From Syntrophobacterales bacterium (GTDB lineage Bacteria > Desulfobacterota > Desulfobaccia > Desulfobaccales > 0-14-0-80-60-11), in NCBI GenBank assembly GCA_020060385.1, contig JAGVAH010000082.1, positions 114,138-178,137 of the forward strand: a stretch of DNA of 64,000 bases. The letters run 5' to 3'. The notes beneath the pieces are model-generated. The model did not search any database and was not told where the DNA came from. It saw nothing but the letters and a program-made list of their open reading frames with translations. The position numbers and the translations under genes were made by a program. Shown piece by piece: positions 43,301 through 51,886 of the stretch. Position 1 is the stretch's first letter. Every line of letters begins with the position of its first letter.

Positions 43301-44187
43301 AGTGGGATATCCCGGAACTGAAACAACTTCTGGGAGATGTCCTGGCCCGGTCCGCCTCCTTTCAAAACTACCTGTTTGAGTATGATTTCCCGGGGGTCGG
43401 GCGCCTCACCCTGCTCTTGAACGGCTATCTCCTCAGCCAGGCGGAGTCCGCGGCCGGCGAGGACCTCATCCTCCTCACCATGGCCAACATTTCCGAACTC
43501 CAAAAAACCAGGGAATCCTTGAAAGAGGCGGAGACCCGCCGTCGTCTCACCTCCCGGCTCCTGGGTTCCCGGGAAAAGGAGTGCCCCATGCTGGCCTGGG
43601 AACTTAAGGACGTGCTCGAAAAAGACTTGAGCTCTGTGGATACCAATCTCCGGGACATCATCTATCAACTGGCCTCCCCCGGGGAGAAAACCTCCTGCGA
43701 GGAGGCCCTGACCCGGCTCAAGAAAATCACTGCGGCCTTACCGGGAATTTCCTGGGATGTACCCCCGCCCATTCTGAAGGAATTGGGATTTACCGCGGCC
43801 TTGAAAAACATGGTCAATGAATTCCGTATCTATTTCCAAATAGGCGCCTCCTACGAGATCGAAGAACTCGACCAATTTTTTGCCGGGGAGAGCCGGAACC
43901 TCATCTACCGGGTCCTGGAGGAGGCCTTCTTTAATATCGGCCGCCACTCCAAAGCCACCCGGGCCGAGGTGGCCATCAAAAAGAAAGACAACCAGGTCTC
44001 TTTCCTGGTGAAGGATAACGGCCAAGGCTTTAACCTGGCCCAGGTCCGGAAAAAAGGGGCGGAAAAGAAAGGGGCGGGCCTGGCAACCATGGAGGAGCGG
44101 GTAGCCCAGTTGGGGGGAACTCTGAAAATCTGGAGCAAAGAAGGCAAAGGCACACAGATCACGTTCTCCCTGCCGGTGAAAAAATAG
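40399..44187 (+). CDS. CheB-CheR-PAS fusion with histidine-kinase-like C-terminus lacking the phospho-acceptor His
   Basis: A 1262-residue cytoplasmic signalling protein. Order: basic, Pro-rich linker (1-65); CheB methylesterase (about 68-255) with S77, H104 and D195; CheR methyltransferase (about 275-535) with a SAM motif WVPGCSSGEEAYS near 372; a heptad coiled coil (about 713-800) of NEEL-type repeats; a PAS domain (about 800-910); a second PAS-like domain (about 915-1035); a HisKA_3-like helix pair; and a HATPase domain (about 1165-1260) with NIGRHSKA, DNGQGF and GAGLATMEERV. In the DHp helix the usual ELHDxL reads ELKDVL, with K1070 in place of His. The receptor methylation domains keep their catalytic residues. 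Confidence 0.9.
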   Translation: MARKKESGTSTKTPKSPGTKGQKKPPPDAAPGLKGAKTNPGRRRQTPPPPDAPGSLNNKTAPQLRKKPRFIVGIGASAGGLEAYSQFFAHLPPDTGMSFIIVQHLDPVHESILPELMAKMTRMPVQQVIEDRPIEPNEVYVISPNTDIAVSHGSLKITTRGDKRPYLTIDHLFRSLAEDQKDHAVGILLSGTSSDGALGIEAIKHAGGITFAQDEATARYSFMPNAAIATGCVDFVLNPGEIAQELGKISRHPFWTYYQTPSAADLLPEAEKDLEPILLLLQKVTGVNFTLYKRSTLRRRIMRRMVLHKLDNLKAYLKFLKEQPGEVEALYQDVLIKVTGFFRDEGAFEVLKKKVFPEIVKTKDADGAVRCWVPGCSSGEEAYSLDMSWLEFMGEKAPTAPIQIFATDVSEAVIEKARVGIYLENIASEVSPERLRRFFVKVAGGYQISKTIRDMCVFARQNLIQDPPFSKLDIISCRNVLIYLQAALQRRIIPMFHFSLNPGGFLMLGASETIGTFTELFGLLDKKYKVYRKKSALAQVKLDFLPPRFPREHKPLIRGPVRKVEEAWSKQNLYAEADRLILSRFAPAGVLINEDMDILQFRGQTGPFLEPAPGEASFKLMRMAREGLLLALRTATSQALKKNETVKIKGLRVDYNGSSRLVDLEVIPLKPGPAKERFFLVLFEESTPQAVPPPGEVTAAATAKKPGPKDKTIMRLREELAALKEHLQAVIADKEATNEELRAANEEILSANEEFQSVNEELETAKEELQSANEELTSLNEELHVRNTELTQLNNDYNNLLLSSNIPIIMLGRDLRIRHITHQAHEVFNLIPGDVGRPITDIKLNLELEGLEGLVQEVIDSLTVKTQDVQDREGHWYRLSIRPYYTVDKKIEGAVITLVDINELKQNLLRLNQSQRLVQGVLASMGEALLVMDRDLNIKMANQAFYKTFQLTPEETIGAHLCELGKRQWDIPELKQLLGDVLARSASFQNYLFEYDFPGVGRLTLLLNGYLLSQAESAAGEDLILLTMANISELQKTRESLKEAETRRRLTSRLLGSREKECPMLAWELKDVLEKDLSSVDTNLRDIIYQLASPGEKTSCEEALTRLKKITAALPGISWDVPPPILKELGFTAALKNMVNEFRIYFQIGASYEIEELDQFFAGESRNLIYRVLEEAFFNIGRHSKATRAEVAIKKKDNQVSFLVKDNGQGFNLAQVRKKGAEKKGAGLATMEERVAQLGGTLKIWSKEGKGTQITFSLPVKK

Positions 44188-44220
44188 TTCCAGGTTCCTG
44201 GTTCAGAGTTCAAAGTTGAA

Positions 44221-44329
44221 ACCTCTGCGAAAACCCTTCATCTATCATTCTGAACGGAGCGCAGAGGAGTGAAGACCCCCGTTTCTTACAGAAACCTTTG
44301 TTGAGATTCTTCGCTGCGCTCAGAATGAC
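44221..44329. repeat. Family C palindromic repeat, long version
   Basis: Begins ACCTCTGCGAAAACCC and continues with TATCATTCTGAACGGAGC; ends CGCTGCGCTCAGAATGAC. With two short repeat fragments it makes up most of the 360 bases between the signalling gene and the PrmA-like gene. Confidence 0.8.
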
Positions 44330-44547
44330 AAACTCCCTGACCCCGGGTGCCGCTCCCCGAATCCCCCCTTCCCTTCCGGATCCCAAGTACAGCTTGGTAA
44401 CCGGATAATCATCACCCTCAAAATTTCCCTCCATTTTTCAAAGAATCGATGTATATTAAGCAGGCGGTTATCTCTGCGCCTTAAACTATTTTCAATTTTT
44501 CGATCATTATTCTTTCAATCGAAAACTGAAAGCCGGCAACAGTTTTA

Positions 44548-45357
44548 ATGCCTCCCCCTGAAAAAATCTTCGTTTACGAAATTCAAGGCAAGGTCAACCC
44601 TCCGTCCCACCTCACGGGCCCTGACTTCCTGGGTTGCTGGCGGGAAGGGGATTATTCCTACCTCTTTTTCAGCAACCCCAGGGAAGGACAGGTCCGGGCC
44701 TGGCTTCAGAAAACCGCTGCAGGCCTCTATTCTTCGGAGACCGTCCTCAATTACGCGGACTGGGAGGCAGGCCAGGCCCTGAAGCCCACCAGTGTGGCCG
44801 GTTTTCACCTCTGCCCCGTCTGGGAGGATCCCAGGCCCGCGGCCGGCGAGATCGTCATCCCCATGGAGCCGGGTCTGGCCTTCGGCTCCGGCTACCACCC
44901 CACCAGCCGCCTCTGCCTGAAGCTGCTGCGCCGGGTCTTCGAGACCGACCCGCCCCGGGAAGTCCTGGACCTGGGCACCGGCACCGGTATTTTGTCCCTG
45001 GCCGCCGCGGCCCTGGGCGCATGCCGGGTGGTGGCCGTGGAGTACAACGAGCTGGCGGTGCGCACCGCGGCCCGGAACGTCCGCCACCACCAGCGGCAGG
45101 AGCAAATTCTCCTCATCCAGGGGGACGCCCGGGATTTTGCCCACTTCCCCGGGGAGCTGGCCCTGGCCAACATCCACCTGGACGTGCTTCTGGACCTGGT
45201 GCAGATCCCGGAATTTCTCACCCGCAAGTGGTATATCTTTTCCGGCATCCTGGGCACCCAGATGGAGCGTTTTCGCGCAGCCCTGGCCGCCACCCCCCTT
45301 CAGGAAGTAGACGCGCTGGATGAAAACCTCTGGTTCGCAGTGCTGGCCCGGAATTGA
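44548..45357 (+). CDS. PrmA-like protein methyltransferase
   Basis: SAM-dependent methyltransferase similar to the ribosomal protein L11 methyltransferase PrmA. The N-terminal ~90 residues are a divergent substrate-binding region; the catalytic domain has GLAFGSGYHPTSRLCLKLL (PrmA-type FGTGxHPTT variant), motif I LDLGTGTGILSLAAAALGA, and ANIHLDVLLDL where PrmA has NPILA-like residues. At 269 residues it is slightly shorter than usual PrmA. The L11 substrate is likely but not proved, because the N-terminal domain is poorly conserved. No clear ribosome-binding site precedes ATG 44548. Confidence 0.8.
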   Translation: MPPPEKIFVYEIQGKVNPPSHLTGPDFLGCWREGDYSYLFFSNPREGQVRAWLQKTAAGLYSSETVLNYADWEAGQALKPTSVAGFHLCPVWEDPRPAAGEIVIPMEPGLAFGSGYHPTSRLCLKLLRRVFETDPPREVLDLGTGTGILSLAAAALGACRVVAVEYNELAVRTAARNVRHHQRQEQILLIQGDARDFAHFPGELALANIHLDVLLDLVQIPEFLTRKWYIFSGILGTQMERFRAALAATPLQEVDALDENLWFAVLARN

Positions 45358-45760
45358 TGCTGGTCAATCCGACTGATTGAGCAGTATCAGGAACGCAGGG
45401 TTTCACTCCTGCCCGGGTTATCCGCGGCCCCCGGTCCGCTTCCAGGCCGAAAAGTTTCCTTTTTTTCCCTTAACTTCCAATCATCGAATTCCGATAAGTT
45501 TAAAGAATCTGCAACGGGATTAATGTGCAAATGGCTAGGCGGCTAGATCATGAATCCCGATTTTTTGACCCCACGGAGATTTCTACACCGTTACTTGCGC
45601 CACTTAGAGAAAATCAAAGCCGAACAAGAGAAACGCCGCTCCTTTCCCTCGTCCCTGCAGACCCCTCTCAGCTCCTTTCTCTGCGGTGGTTCTTGCTTTG
45701 CGCCCACGATGAACTCTCGGAGCGTACATATAAGTGGTTTTAATTAAAGGAGATTAAGCC
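45358..45760. other. Intergenic region before the chemoreceptor gene
   Basis: About 400 bases with no supported gene. A 65-codon open frame at 45550 has no family features. The last 20 bases contain AAAGGAG, the ribosome-binding site of the chemoreceptor. Confidence 0.45.
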
Positions 45761-47413
45761 ATGATTCAAGTAAGATTGTCTTCAAAACTCATGGGAGGAT
45801 TCCTCTGTGTGGCCCTCATCACCCTGGCCATAGGTTACCTGGGCTGGAGAGGGGTGAGCCAACTGACCGGCTATCTTAACCAGGTGGGCAAGCTGAGCCT
45901 GCCCAGCGTCCAAAATCTGGTGACCATCCAAAAGAATCTTGAAGCCTTTCGGGCTGCTCAGAACGCCTTGCTAAATCCCGGTCTAACCGCCGACTTGCGG
46001 GAACGGCAGTTCAACCGCATCGCCCAGGTCCGGGAAAATTACCAACAAGCATGGAAAGCCTATGACGCACTCCCCAAAGAGGGGGAAGCCGCCACGGTTT
46101 GGGAAAAGACGAAGTCGGCCATTACGGTCTGGAGAGATGAAAATAATAAGTTTCTAAATCTCGCCAAATCGCTGGAAAAAGAGGAGTCGGCCCATAAGGA
46201 AATTTTTGCGGCCATGAATAAACAATTGATGGAAAAGTGCCTACCCCGCCAGGAGGAGGCCATGGGGCTGATGGACCGTCTCGTCAAGCTGGGTACTGAG
46301 GATGCAGCCAAAAACATGTCACTGGCCGACTCCGAATCCGCCCGGACTAAGTGGCTTTCCGGAGTAGGCATGGTGGTTGGCTTTGTCCTGGCCTTGTTCC
46401 TGGGGACCATCTTGAGCCTGTCCATCACCCGGCCCATCAACCGCATCATCGGCGAGCTGAACGAAGGCGCGGACCAGGTTTCCGCGGCTTCCTCCCAGGT
46501 ATCCTCGGCCAGCCAGACTCTGGCCCGGGGCGCCTCAGAACAGGCCGCTTCCTTGGAAGAAACTTCTTCCTCCTTGGAGGAGATGGCCTCCATGACCCGG
46601 CAAAACGCCAGCAACGCCAGCGAAGCCAATGCCCTGATGCAGCAGACCGGCAAGGTGGTGGAGGATGCCGACCACTTTATGCAGGAACTCACCGTCTCCA
46701 TGGAGGATATCTCCAAGGCTTCCGATGATACGGCCAAGATTATCAAGACCATTGATGAGATTGCCTTCCAGACCAATCTCCTGGCCCTCAACGCGGCGGT
46801 GGAAGCCGCCCGGGCCGGGGAGGCCGGGGCCGGCTTCGCGGTGGTGGCCGACGAAGTGCGCAACCTGGCCATGCGGGCCGCAGAGGCCGCTAAAAACACC
46901 GCCCAACTCATAGAAGGCACGGTGGACAAGGTCAAGGGCGGCACCGACCTGGTGGCCAAGACCGGGGAAGCCTTCACTCAGGTCACCGCCAGCACCGTCA
47001 AGGTGAAGGACCTGGTGGCGGAGATTGCCGCCACCTCCCAGGAACAGGCCCAGGGAGCGGAACAGATCAGCAAGGCCGTGATCCTGATGGATACCGTGGT
47101 GCAAGCTAATGCGGCCAACGCCGAAGAGTCCGCCAGCGCCGCGGAGGAGCTCTTTGCCCAGGCGGAACAGATGAAGGGCGTCGTCGGCGGTCTGGTGACC
47201 CTGGTGTCAGGCGGTGATGGCAGCGGCCAGTCTGGTCAAGGCACCAAGCTGGCACTCCCGGGAGCCGGCCGCAGGTCCGGTGCGGCCATGGAAGCAGGTC
47301 GCGGCAGCCAACCGGTCAAGGCCCTGTCCCACCAGTCGGGAAACGGCAAAGCTCGCCACCGCTCCCCGGAGGAGGTCATTCCCCTGGACGGTAAGGATTT
47401 CCAGGATTTTTAA
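45761..47413 (+). CDS. Methyl-accepting chemotaxis protein
   Basis: Transmembrane chemoreceptor, 550 residues. TM1 near residues 10-28, a helical periplasmic sensor (about 32-195) of the four-helix-bundle type, TM2 near 198-220 followed by [10 protein letters not shown] long cytoplasmic coiled coil has methylation-type Glu/Gln/Ala heptads and the tip [18 protein letters not shown] with [17 protein letters not shown]. The C-terminal ~60 residues after the signalling domain are a Ser/Gly/basic linker with no CheR-binding pentapeptide at its end (DFQDF). A clear AAAGGAG precedes the ATG. Next to a CheB/CheR fusion, which suggests a functional link, although no cheA or cheW lies here. Confidence 0.95.
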   Translation: MIQVRLSSKLMGGFLCVALITLAIGYLGWRGVSQLTGYLNQVGKLSLPSVQNLVTIQKNLEAFRAAQNALLNPGLTADLRERQFNRIAQVRENYQQAWKAYDALPKEGEAATVWEKTKSAITVWRDENNKFLNLAKSLEKEESAHKEIFAAMNKQLMEKCLPRQEEAMGLMDRLVKLGTEDAAKNMSLADSESARTKWLSGVGMVVGFVLALFLGTILSLSITRPINRIIGELNEGADQVSAASSQVSSASQTLARGASEQAASLEETSSSLEEMASMTRQNASNASEANALMQQTGKVVEDADHFMQELTVSMEDISKASDDTAKIIKTIDEIAFQTNLLALNAAVEAARAGEAGAGFAVVADEVRNLAMRAAEAAKNTAQLIEGTVDKVKGGTDLVAKTGEAFTQVTASTVKVKDLVAEIAATSQEQAQGAEQISKAVILMDTVVQANAANAEESASAAEELFAQAEQMKGVVGGLVTLVSGGDGSGQSGQGTKLALPGAGRRSGAAMEAGRGSQPVKALSHQSGNGKARHRSPEEVIPLDGKDFQDF

Positions 47414-47510
47414 GGAACCGCTGACTGGAGCACTGTCTAAGAATGGCTCAACTCTGGCATTAATAAGCATTTGGGAAAAGCGACCTTAGACCCCCCATAA
47501 ACTTTTTCTT

Positions 47511-47538
47511 TTCCCCCTTCCCTCCAAGGGAGGGGGAA
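47511..47538. repeat. Short family A palindrome after the chemoreceptor gene
   Basis: TTCCCCCTTCCCT paired with AGGGAGGGGGAA with one bulge; could serve as a transcript end, though no T-run follows. Confidence 0.55.
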
Positions 47539-47672
47539 AAGGAAGGCCATTCCCCGGAAAACCCTGCCATTCCGGCCCACCCTCCCCCAAGACCGGGAAA
47601 GAAAAGAACGTAATCTTTTGTTAAGATAATCCCGGTAGGATAATATGGCACAACTTTGATCCTGGAGGAAAA

Positions 47673-48836
47673 ATGCCAAGGAAGATGATGCTGCTCCTGG
47701 CAGTGGGGTTGCTGCTCCTGGGTTCGGCGCCCCCCGCCGGCGCCGGGGAGCCCATCAAAATCGGGGCCTTGTATAACCTCACCGGGGACATGGCGCCCAT
47801 TGACGCCCCGGCCATGAGGGGGGTGCGGCTCCAGGCCAAGTTGATTAACCGGGCCGGCGGCTTGCTCAATGGCCGCCCGGTGGAAGTGGTGGGGATCGAT
47901 ACCCGCACCGATCTAAAGGCCGCGGCGGCCGCAGCCCGTGAGCTTTTATCCCAGGGCGTGGTGGCGGCCATCGGTTATGGGGACACCGATTATGTCCTGG
48001 CAACCGCACCCGCGTTCCAGCAGCAGGGCCTGCCTTTTGTCACCTCCGGGGCCACTCTCCCCGATCTGCCGGCCCTGATGGGGCCTTGTTTATTCATGGC
48101 TGCGTTTGGGGATGATGACCAGGCCGCGGCCATTGCCGCGTTTAGCTACAACCGCCTCAGGGTCCGGCGGGCGCTCATCTGGACCGATGCCACCATGGAT
48201 TTTGCCAAGGCCCTGGCCAAATATTTCCGCCGGGATTTTGTTCACGCGGGGGGCAAGATTATTCAGGAGGAATTCTTCTCCTCCCCCCAAGACTTCCCCG
48301 GCCTGATCGCCAAATTCCAGGCCGCGCCCGGGCGGGCGGACCTGATTTTTGTGGCCGCGGGCCCGGAGGTCGCGGCCCTGGCCGTCAAGCAGGTCCGGGA
48401 GGCCGCCATCGCCGTCCCCATTGCCGGGGGTGATAGCTTTGACAGTGAGGCCCTAATTAAGGTGCCCGGAGCAAAACTGGCCCATGATCTCTACTTTGCC
48501 ACCCACAGCTTTGAGTGCCAGACCCGCCCGGAAGTCCGGTCCTTCATCCGGGCCTACCGCCAGGAATACGGCCGCGCCCCGGAAAACGCCTTTGCCGCGC
48601 TGGGGTTTGACGCCCTGGGGATGCTGGCTGCGGCCATCAACCGGGCCGGGACCACCGCGCCTAGCTCCCTTGGCCAAGCTTTGGCGCAAACCAAAAATTA
48701 TCCTGGAGTTACGGGCAATATTTCCTACCGCCCCGGCCACGCGCCGCTGAAGCCCGTAGCCATCATGGGGGTGCGGCAGGGACTCCTCCAGTCCCTGTGG
48801 ACCTGCTCCCCCCAGGCGGCCAAGAATGAAAAATAA
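47673..48836 (+). CDS. LivK-type periplasmic binding protein, divergent
   Basis: Third substrate-binding protein of the branched-chain amino acid type in the window, 387 residues. Signal peptide with Leu-rich core ends near PAGAGE. The fold begins IKIGALYNLTGDMAPIDAPA, then NRAGGLLNGRPVEVVGIDTR and AAIGYGDTDYVLATAP. It is diverged from the other two (the usual SGA...S segment reads IGYGDTDYV), so it probably binds another ligand. CTGGAGG precedes the ATG. The next gene overlaps its end by 11 bases, suggesting co-expression with an alkyltransferase for no obvious metabolic reason. Confidence 0.87.
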   Translation: MPRKMMLLLAVGLLLLGSAPPAGAGEPIKIGALYNLTGDMAPIDAPAMRGVRLQAKLINRAGGLLNGRPVEVVGIDTRTDLKAAAAAARELLSQGVVAAIGYGDTDYVLATAPAFQQQGLPFVTSGATLPDLPALMGPCLFMAAFGDDDQAAAIAAFSYNRLRVRRALIWTDATMDFAKALAKYFRRDFVHAGGKIIQEEFFSSPQDFPGLIAKFQAAPGRADLIFVAAGPEVAALAVKQVREAAIAVPIAGGDSFDSEALIKVPGAKLAHDLYFATHSFECQTRPEVRSFIRAYRQEYGRAPENAFAALGFDALGMLAAAINRAGTTAPSSLGQALAQTKNYPGVTGNISYRPGHAPLKPVAIMGVRQGLLQSLWTCSPQAAKNEK

Positions 48837-49338
48837 GCCATTCCCGCAGAACTTCGTGAAATTCAGTTTCTTCTTGCCAGGCACCCCCTTGGGCGTTCTG
48901 GTCTGCCATTGCAGCGCCCAGGGCCTGGCGGCCCTGACCTTTGCCGGGGAAGGGTCAGAGCCTGCGGCCTCCCCTCCGCCTGGTGATGCGGCTGCCTGGG
49001 TGGAGATACTTGCCCAGGAGATAGGCGACTATTTTCGGGGTATCCCCACAACTTTCTCCGCCCTGCCCCTGGACCTTCGAGGGACTCCCTTTCAACTGCG
49101 GGTCTGGGAGGAACTTAGAAAAATCCCCTGGGGCCGGACCATTTCCTATAAGGAACTGGCGGCCCGGGTGGGCAACCCCCTGGCCTGCCGGGCCGTGGGC
49201 CGGGCCAACGGCGCCAACCCCCTCCCCCTCATCATCCCCTGCCACCGGGTGATTGCGGCAGACGGCTCCCTGGGAGGCTACAGCTCCGGCCTGGCGCGGA
49301 AGCGCTGGCTGCTGGAGCATGAAGGGATAAAAATTTGA
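48826..49338 (+). CDS. ogt: Methylated-DNA--protein-cysteine methyltransferase
   Basis: Suicide DNA repair protein removing O6-alkyl groups from guanine. The C-terminal domain contains FQLRVWEELRKIPWGRTISY, the helix-turn-helix arginine region RAVGRANGANPLPLIIPCHR with the acceptor C139, and GGYSSGLARKRWLLEHE. The N-terminal ~75 residues are the poorly conserved domain; the 170-residue length fits Ogt. It overlaps the end of the preceding binding-protein gene. Confidence 0.93.
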   Translation: MKNKPFPQNFVKFSFFLPGTPLGVLVCHCSAQGLAALTFAGEGSEPAASPPPGDAAAWVEILAQEIGDYFRGIPTTFSALPLDLRGTPFQLRVWEELRKIPWGRTISYKELAARVGNPLACRAVGRANGANPLPLIIPCHRVIAADGSLGGYSSGLARKRWLLEHEGIKI

Positions 49339-49393
49339 GGGGGGGGAGGGCCAAGACTACGACTTGAGAGCTCTGTGTAGGTCCAAATAATTT

Positions 49394-49516
49394 GTCATTC
49401 CGAGGGAGCGGAGCGACCGAAGAATCTAGGGCTGAAAACAGGCAAAAGCCAGGCAAACCGATGATGATTCTTCGAACTTTAGATTCTTCACTCCGCTTCG
49501 CTCCGTTCAGAATGAC
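49394..49516. repeat. Family C palindromic repeat
   Basis: GTCATTCCGAGGGAGCGGAG...CGCTTCGCTCCGTTCAGAATGAC with the AAGAATCTAG/AGATTCTTC inner arms, located between the ogt gene and the convergent nuclease gene. Confidence 0.85.
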
Positions 49517-49634
49517 AGTAAAGGACCTCCGCAGCAGTCTCGACTTTGGATTAAAGGATTGCTTTCCTATAGCTGAAAGCCGAAAGCTGACAGCTAATAG
49601 CCCTTAGCCCCCAACTCCACTCTTTTTCACTCCC

Positions 49635-50306
49635 TCACGGTTTGCAGCTGCGGCAGGGACTGAAGCCCTCCAGGTAGGCCTGTTTGAGGGAGGGGATTTG
49701 CATCCGGTTGGCCGGGGCAATTTTCTTGGCCAAAGGGCAGCCAGGGCGGTGGAAGCGCAGGCTGTGGCGGTTGGCCAGGTAGTAGGGTTCGTCCTGGTGC
49801 AGGGCCTTCTGCCAGATCCCCCGGCGGGCGTTCAAGGCCTCGGTTTGCGCGGCCAACAAGAGATCCCGGTAGCGGACGTTGGGGGCATGAAAATAGACCC
49901 GGGCCAGACCCTGGCGCAGCAGTTCCCCATTGATCAGGGTATTGGGGGGCAGGAACAGATAGGCCAGGAGCCGGCCGTAGTGGTCGTAGCGGAGGTGGTC
50001 GTATTCCAGGCGCACAACCTTCCCCTGGGCCAGGTGGGCCAAGAAGGCCTTGGACTTATGGGCCAGGAATTCTGCGGGCCGGCCTTCCCTGGCCATCTCC
50101 GGGGCGTCGAGGCCCAGGAGGCGCACCCGTTTGCCGCCAGCCAGGACCAGGGTGTCCCCGTCGATCACCTGGACGACCCGGGCCTGTGAGGGTGGACCTG
50201 GGGGTTGGGGGGCGCAGCCCCAGGCCAGGATGGCGGCCAGGAGGAAGAAAAGGAAGGCGGTTTTCTGTTTTCTGTTTTCTGTTTTCGGTATAAAGCCAGA
50301 TTTCAT
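49635..50306 (-). CDS. Thermonuclease family protein with N-terminal membrane anchor and C-terminal Cys motif
   Basis: Staphylococcal-nuclease-like protein, exported. The nuclease domain begins VVQVIDGDTLVLAGGKRVR and continues RLLGLDAPEMAREG, with the catalytic arginine and acidic residues in the expected places and YGRLLAYLFL near the end. The C-terminal ~45 residues carry HRPGCPLAKKI and a final SPCRSC, resembling an Ada-like zinc knuckle. A hydrophobic segment AFLFFLLAAILAWGC may be a lipoprotein signal, though Trp in the lipobox is poor. The preceding residues (KTENRKQKT) are encoded by a GTTTTCT repeat. ATG 50306 is preferred; ATG 50330 is also in frame. Neither has a good ribosome-binding site. 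Confidence 0.85.
   Translation of the reverse strand: MKSGFIPKTENRKQKTAFLFFLLAAILAWGCAPQPPGPPSQARVVQVIDGDTLVLAGGKRVRLLGLDAPEMAREGRPAEFLAHKSKAFLAHLAQGKVVRLEYDHLRYDHYGRLLAYLFLPPNTLINGELLRQGLARVYFHAPNVRYRDLLLAAQTEALNARRGIWQKALHQDEPYYLANRHSLRFHRPGCPLAKKIAPANRMQIPSLKQAYLEGFSPCRSCKP
50259..50288. repeat. GTTTTCT repeat inside the nuclease coding sequence (family H)
   Basis: TTTTCTGTTTTCTGTTTTCT repeated in register, antisense to the nuclease gene, encoding the KTENRKQKT stretch before its membrane segment. The same unit is found in non-coding gaps at 25771, 28631 and 50646. Confidence 0.6.
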
Positions 50307-50399
50307 CAGGAAGCTAACAACCTCAGCCATCTTGTGTGGCGCTGCCTCAATAGCACTGCCTTATAACAGGCGAAAACCTTAGCTCAAGGGTTATTAAAG

Positions 50400-50420
50400 T
50401 CCCCCTTTGAAAAAGGGGGA
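50400..50420. repeat. TCCCCCTTT/AAAGGGGGA hairpin (family B arm)
   Basis: Short perfect palindrome directly left of the MITE-like element at 50431. The corresponding right-hand arm is at 50550-50580, as if the MITE had inserted into a family B repeat. Confidence 0.6.
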
Positions 50421-50430
50421 TTTATACTGG

Positions 50431-50524
50431 TTGCCAAAAGTTTTTTTCCCCCCCTCACCCTAACCCTCTCCCCCCGCTGGGGGGAGAGGGGATAAGAGGA
50501 AAGAACTTTTGGCAAATGCTATAG
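50431..50524. mobile_element. MITE-like element with TTGCCAAAAGTT termini
   Basis: An ~85-94-bp palindrome whose ends TTGCCAAAAGTT and AACTTTTGGCAA are inverted repeats, enclosing a family A core (CCCTCTCCCC/GGGGAGAGGG). The complement of this copy matches 63906-64000 at almost every position, including flanking TATAGCAT. Non-coding. Confidence 0.8.
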
Positions 50525-50549
50525 GGGCATTTTCAGGAGTTATTAAAAT

Positions 50550-50580
50550 CCCCCCAGCCCCCCTTTTTCAAAGGGGGGTA
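50550..50580. repeat. CCCCCCTTTTTCAAAGGGGGG hairpin (family B arm)
   Basis: Right-hand partner of the hairpin at 50400-50420, preceded by a second TTATTAAA. The gap 50331-50673 is entirely repeats. Confidence 0.6.
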
Positions 50581-50673
50581 AATCGCCGGTTGGCAATGCC
50601 AGGGCAAATAAGAATTGCATTGCCCCAGCCAACACCCATCTTTTACAGAAAACCGGAAACAGAAAAACGAAAA

Positions 50674-51609
50674 CTATCCCTTCAGTTTGTCCGCAAAATA
50701 AGGAATGGTGATCCTCAGGCCCTCCTGCAGGGGTACGGTGGGCTGCCAGCCCAGGCGCTCCTTGGCCCGGGAGATGTCCGGCCGCCGCCGCACCGGGTCA
50801 TCCGGCGGCAGGGGTTTGAAGACCAGGGGGGCAGAGCCGCCGGTGAGGGCCAGGACCTTGCGGGCCAAGTCCATGATGGTGAACTCTTCGGGATTCCCCA
50901 GGTTGACGGGCTCCGTCTGTTCTTCCTGATTCATCAGCCGCACCAGCCCATCCACCAGGTCGGAGACATAACAGAAGGAGCGGGTCTGCTGGCCTTCGCC
51001 GTAGATGGTGATTTCCTTCCCGGACAGGGCCTGGACGATGAAGTTGCTCACCACCCGGCCGTCGTTCAGGGCCATGTGGGGCCCATAGGTATTGAAGATA
51101 CGGGCGATGCGGATATCCACCCGGTTCTGGCGATGGTAGTCCATCATCAGGGTTTCAGCCACCCGTTTCCCCTCATCGTAGCAGCTCCGGGGCCCCAGGC
51201 AGTTGACATTGCCCCAGTATCCCTCCTTTTGGGGATGTTCCAAGGGGTCGCCGTAAATCTCGGAGGTGGAGGCCAAAAGGATGCGGGCCCGGACCCTTTT
51301 CGCCAGGCCCAGCATGTGCAAGGTGCCCAGGACATTGGTTTTAATAGTCTTCACCGGGTTGTATTGATAGTGCACCGGTGAGGCCGGGCAGGCCAGGTGA
51401 TAGATCTGGTCCACCTCCAGCATGATGGGGTTCACCACATCATGGCGGACCAGTTCCAAGCGGGGGTGATCCTTGAGGTGCATCAGGTTCTCCTTGGAAC
51501 CGGTGAAATAGTTGTCCAGGCAGAGAAGGTCGTGCCCTTGCCGCAACAGGAACTCCACCAGGTGAGAGCCGATGAACCCGGCGCCGCCGGTAACCAGGAT
51601 ACGGGCCAT
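50674..51609 (-). CDS. UDP-glucuronate decarboxylase / NAD-dependent epimerase family
   Basis: Short-chain dehydrogenase-like sugar-nucleotide enzyme, best fitting UDP-xylose synthase. NAD-binding [19 protein letters not shown] at the start, the UXS-type [19 protein letters not shown], catalytic [14 protein letters not shown] and [10 protein letters not shown] (YxxxK), [20 protein letters not shown] and [15 protein letters not shown]. It likely provides a sugar for lipopolysaccharide or exopolysaccharide. ATG 51609 has GGGGAGG upstream. The gene stands apart from other sugar genes in the window. Confidence 0.92.
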   Translation of the reverse strand: MARILVTGGAGFIGSHLVEFLLRQGHDLLCLDNYFTGSKENLMHLKDHPRLELVRHDVVNPIMLEVDQIYHLACPASPVHYQYNPVKTIKTNVLGTLHMLGLAKRVRARILLASTSEIYGDPLEHPQKEGYWGNVNCLGPRSCYDEGKRVAETLMMDYHRQNRVDIRIARIFNTYGPHMALNDGRVVSNFIVQALSGKEITIYGEGQQTRSFCYVSDLVDGLVRLMNQEEQTEPVNLGNPEEFTIMDLARKVLALTGGSAPLVFKPLPPDDPVRRRPDISRAKERLGWQPTVPLQEGLRITIPYFADKLKG

Positions 51610-51886
51610 AACGCGTTTCCTCCCCATAAGATTCTTGCCCGTACATTGTAACCGCGCTTGCCTTTAAGGTAAATTCCCGATTGACAGGTCTGATTATTTA
51701 ACTAAGAATGAAAATGCTGCCAGCGATCGACTGTCAGCGATCAGTGTAAGGAAATTCAGGGAGTTGGCATCAAGTTTAATTAAACCCGTTTTCAGTGATG
51801 CCACCTTTATCATTGGCTTTTAACAGCTGCAAGCTGACCGCTGCAGGCTGATTGCTTTTTTTCCAGTTCGCCGCCGAGGCAGATTT

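Noticed and set aside
45550-45747. 65-codon open frame beginning MNPDFLTPRRFLHRYL before the chemoreceptor gene
   Set aside because: No convincing ribosome-binding site, no family features, and its second half looks like random translation; treated as intergenic.
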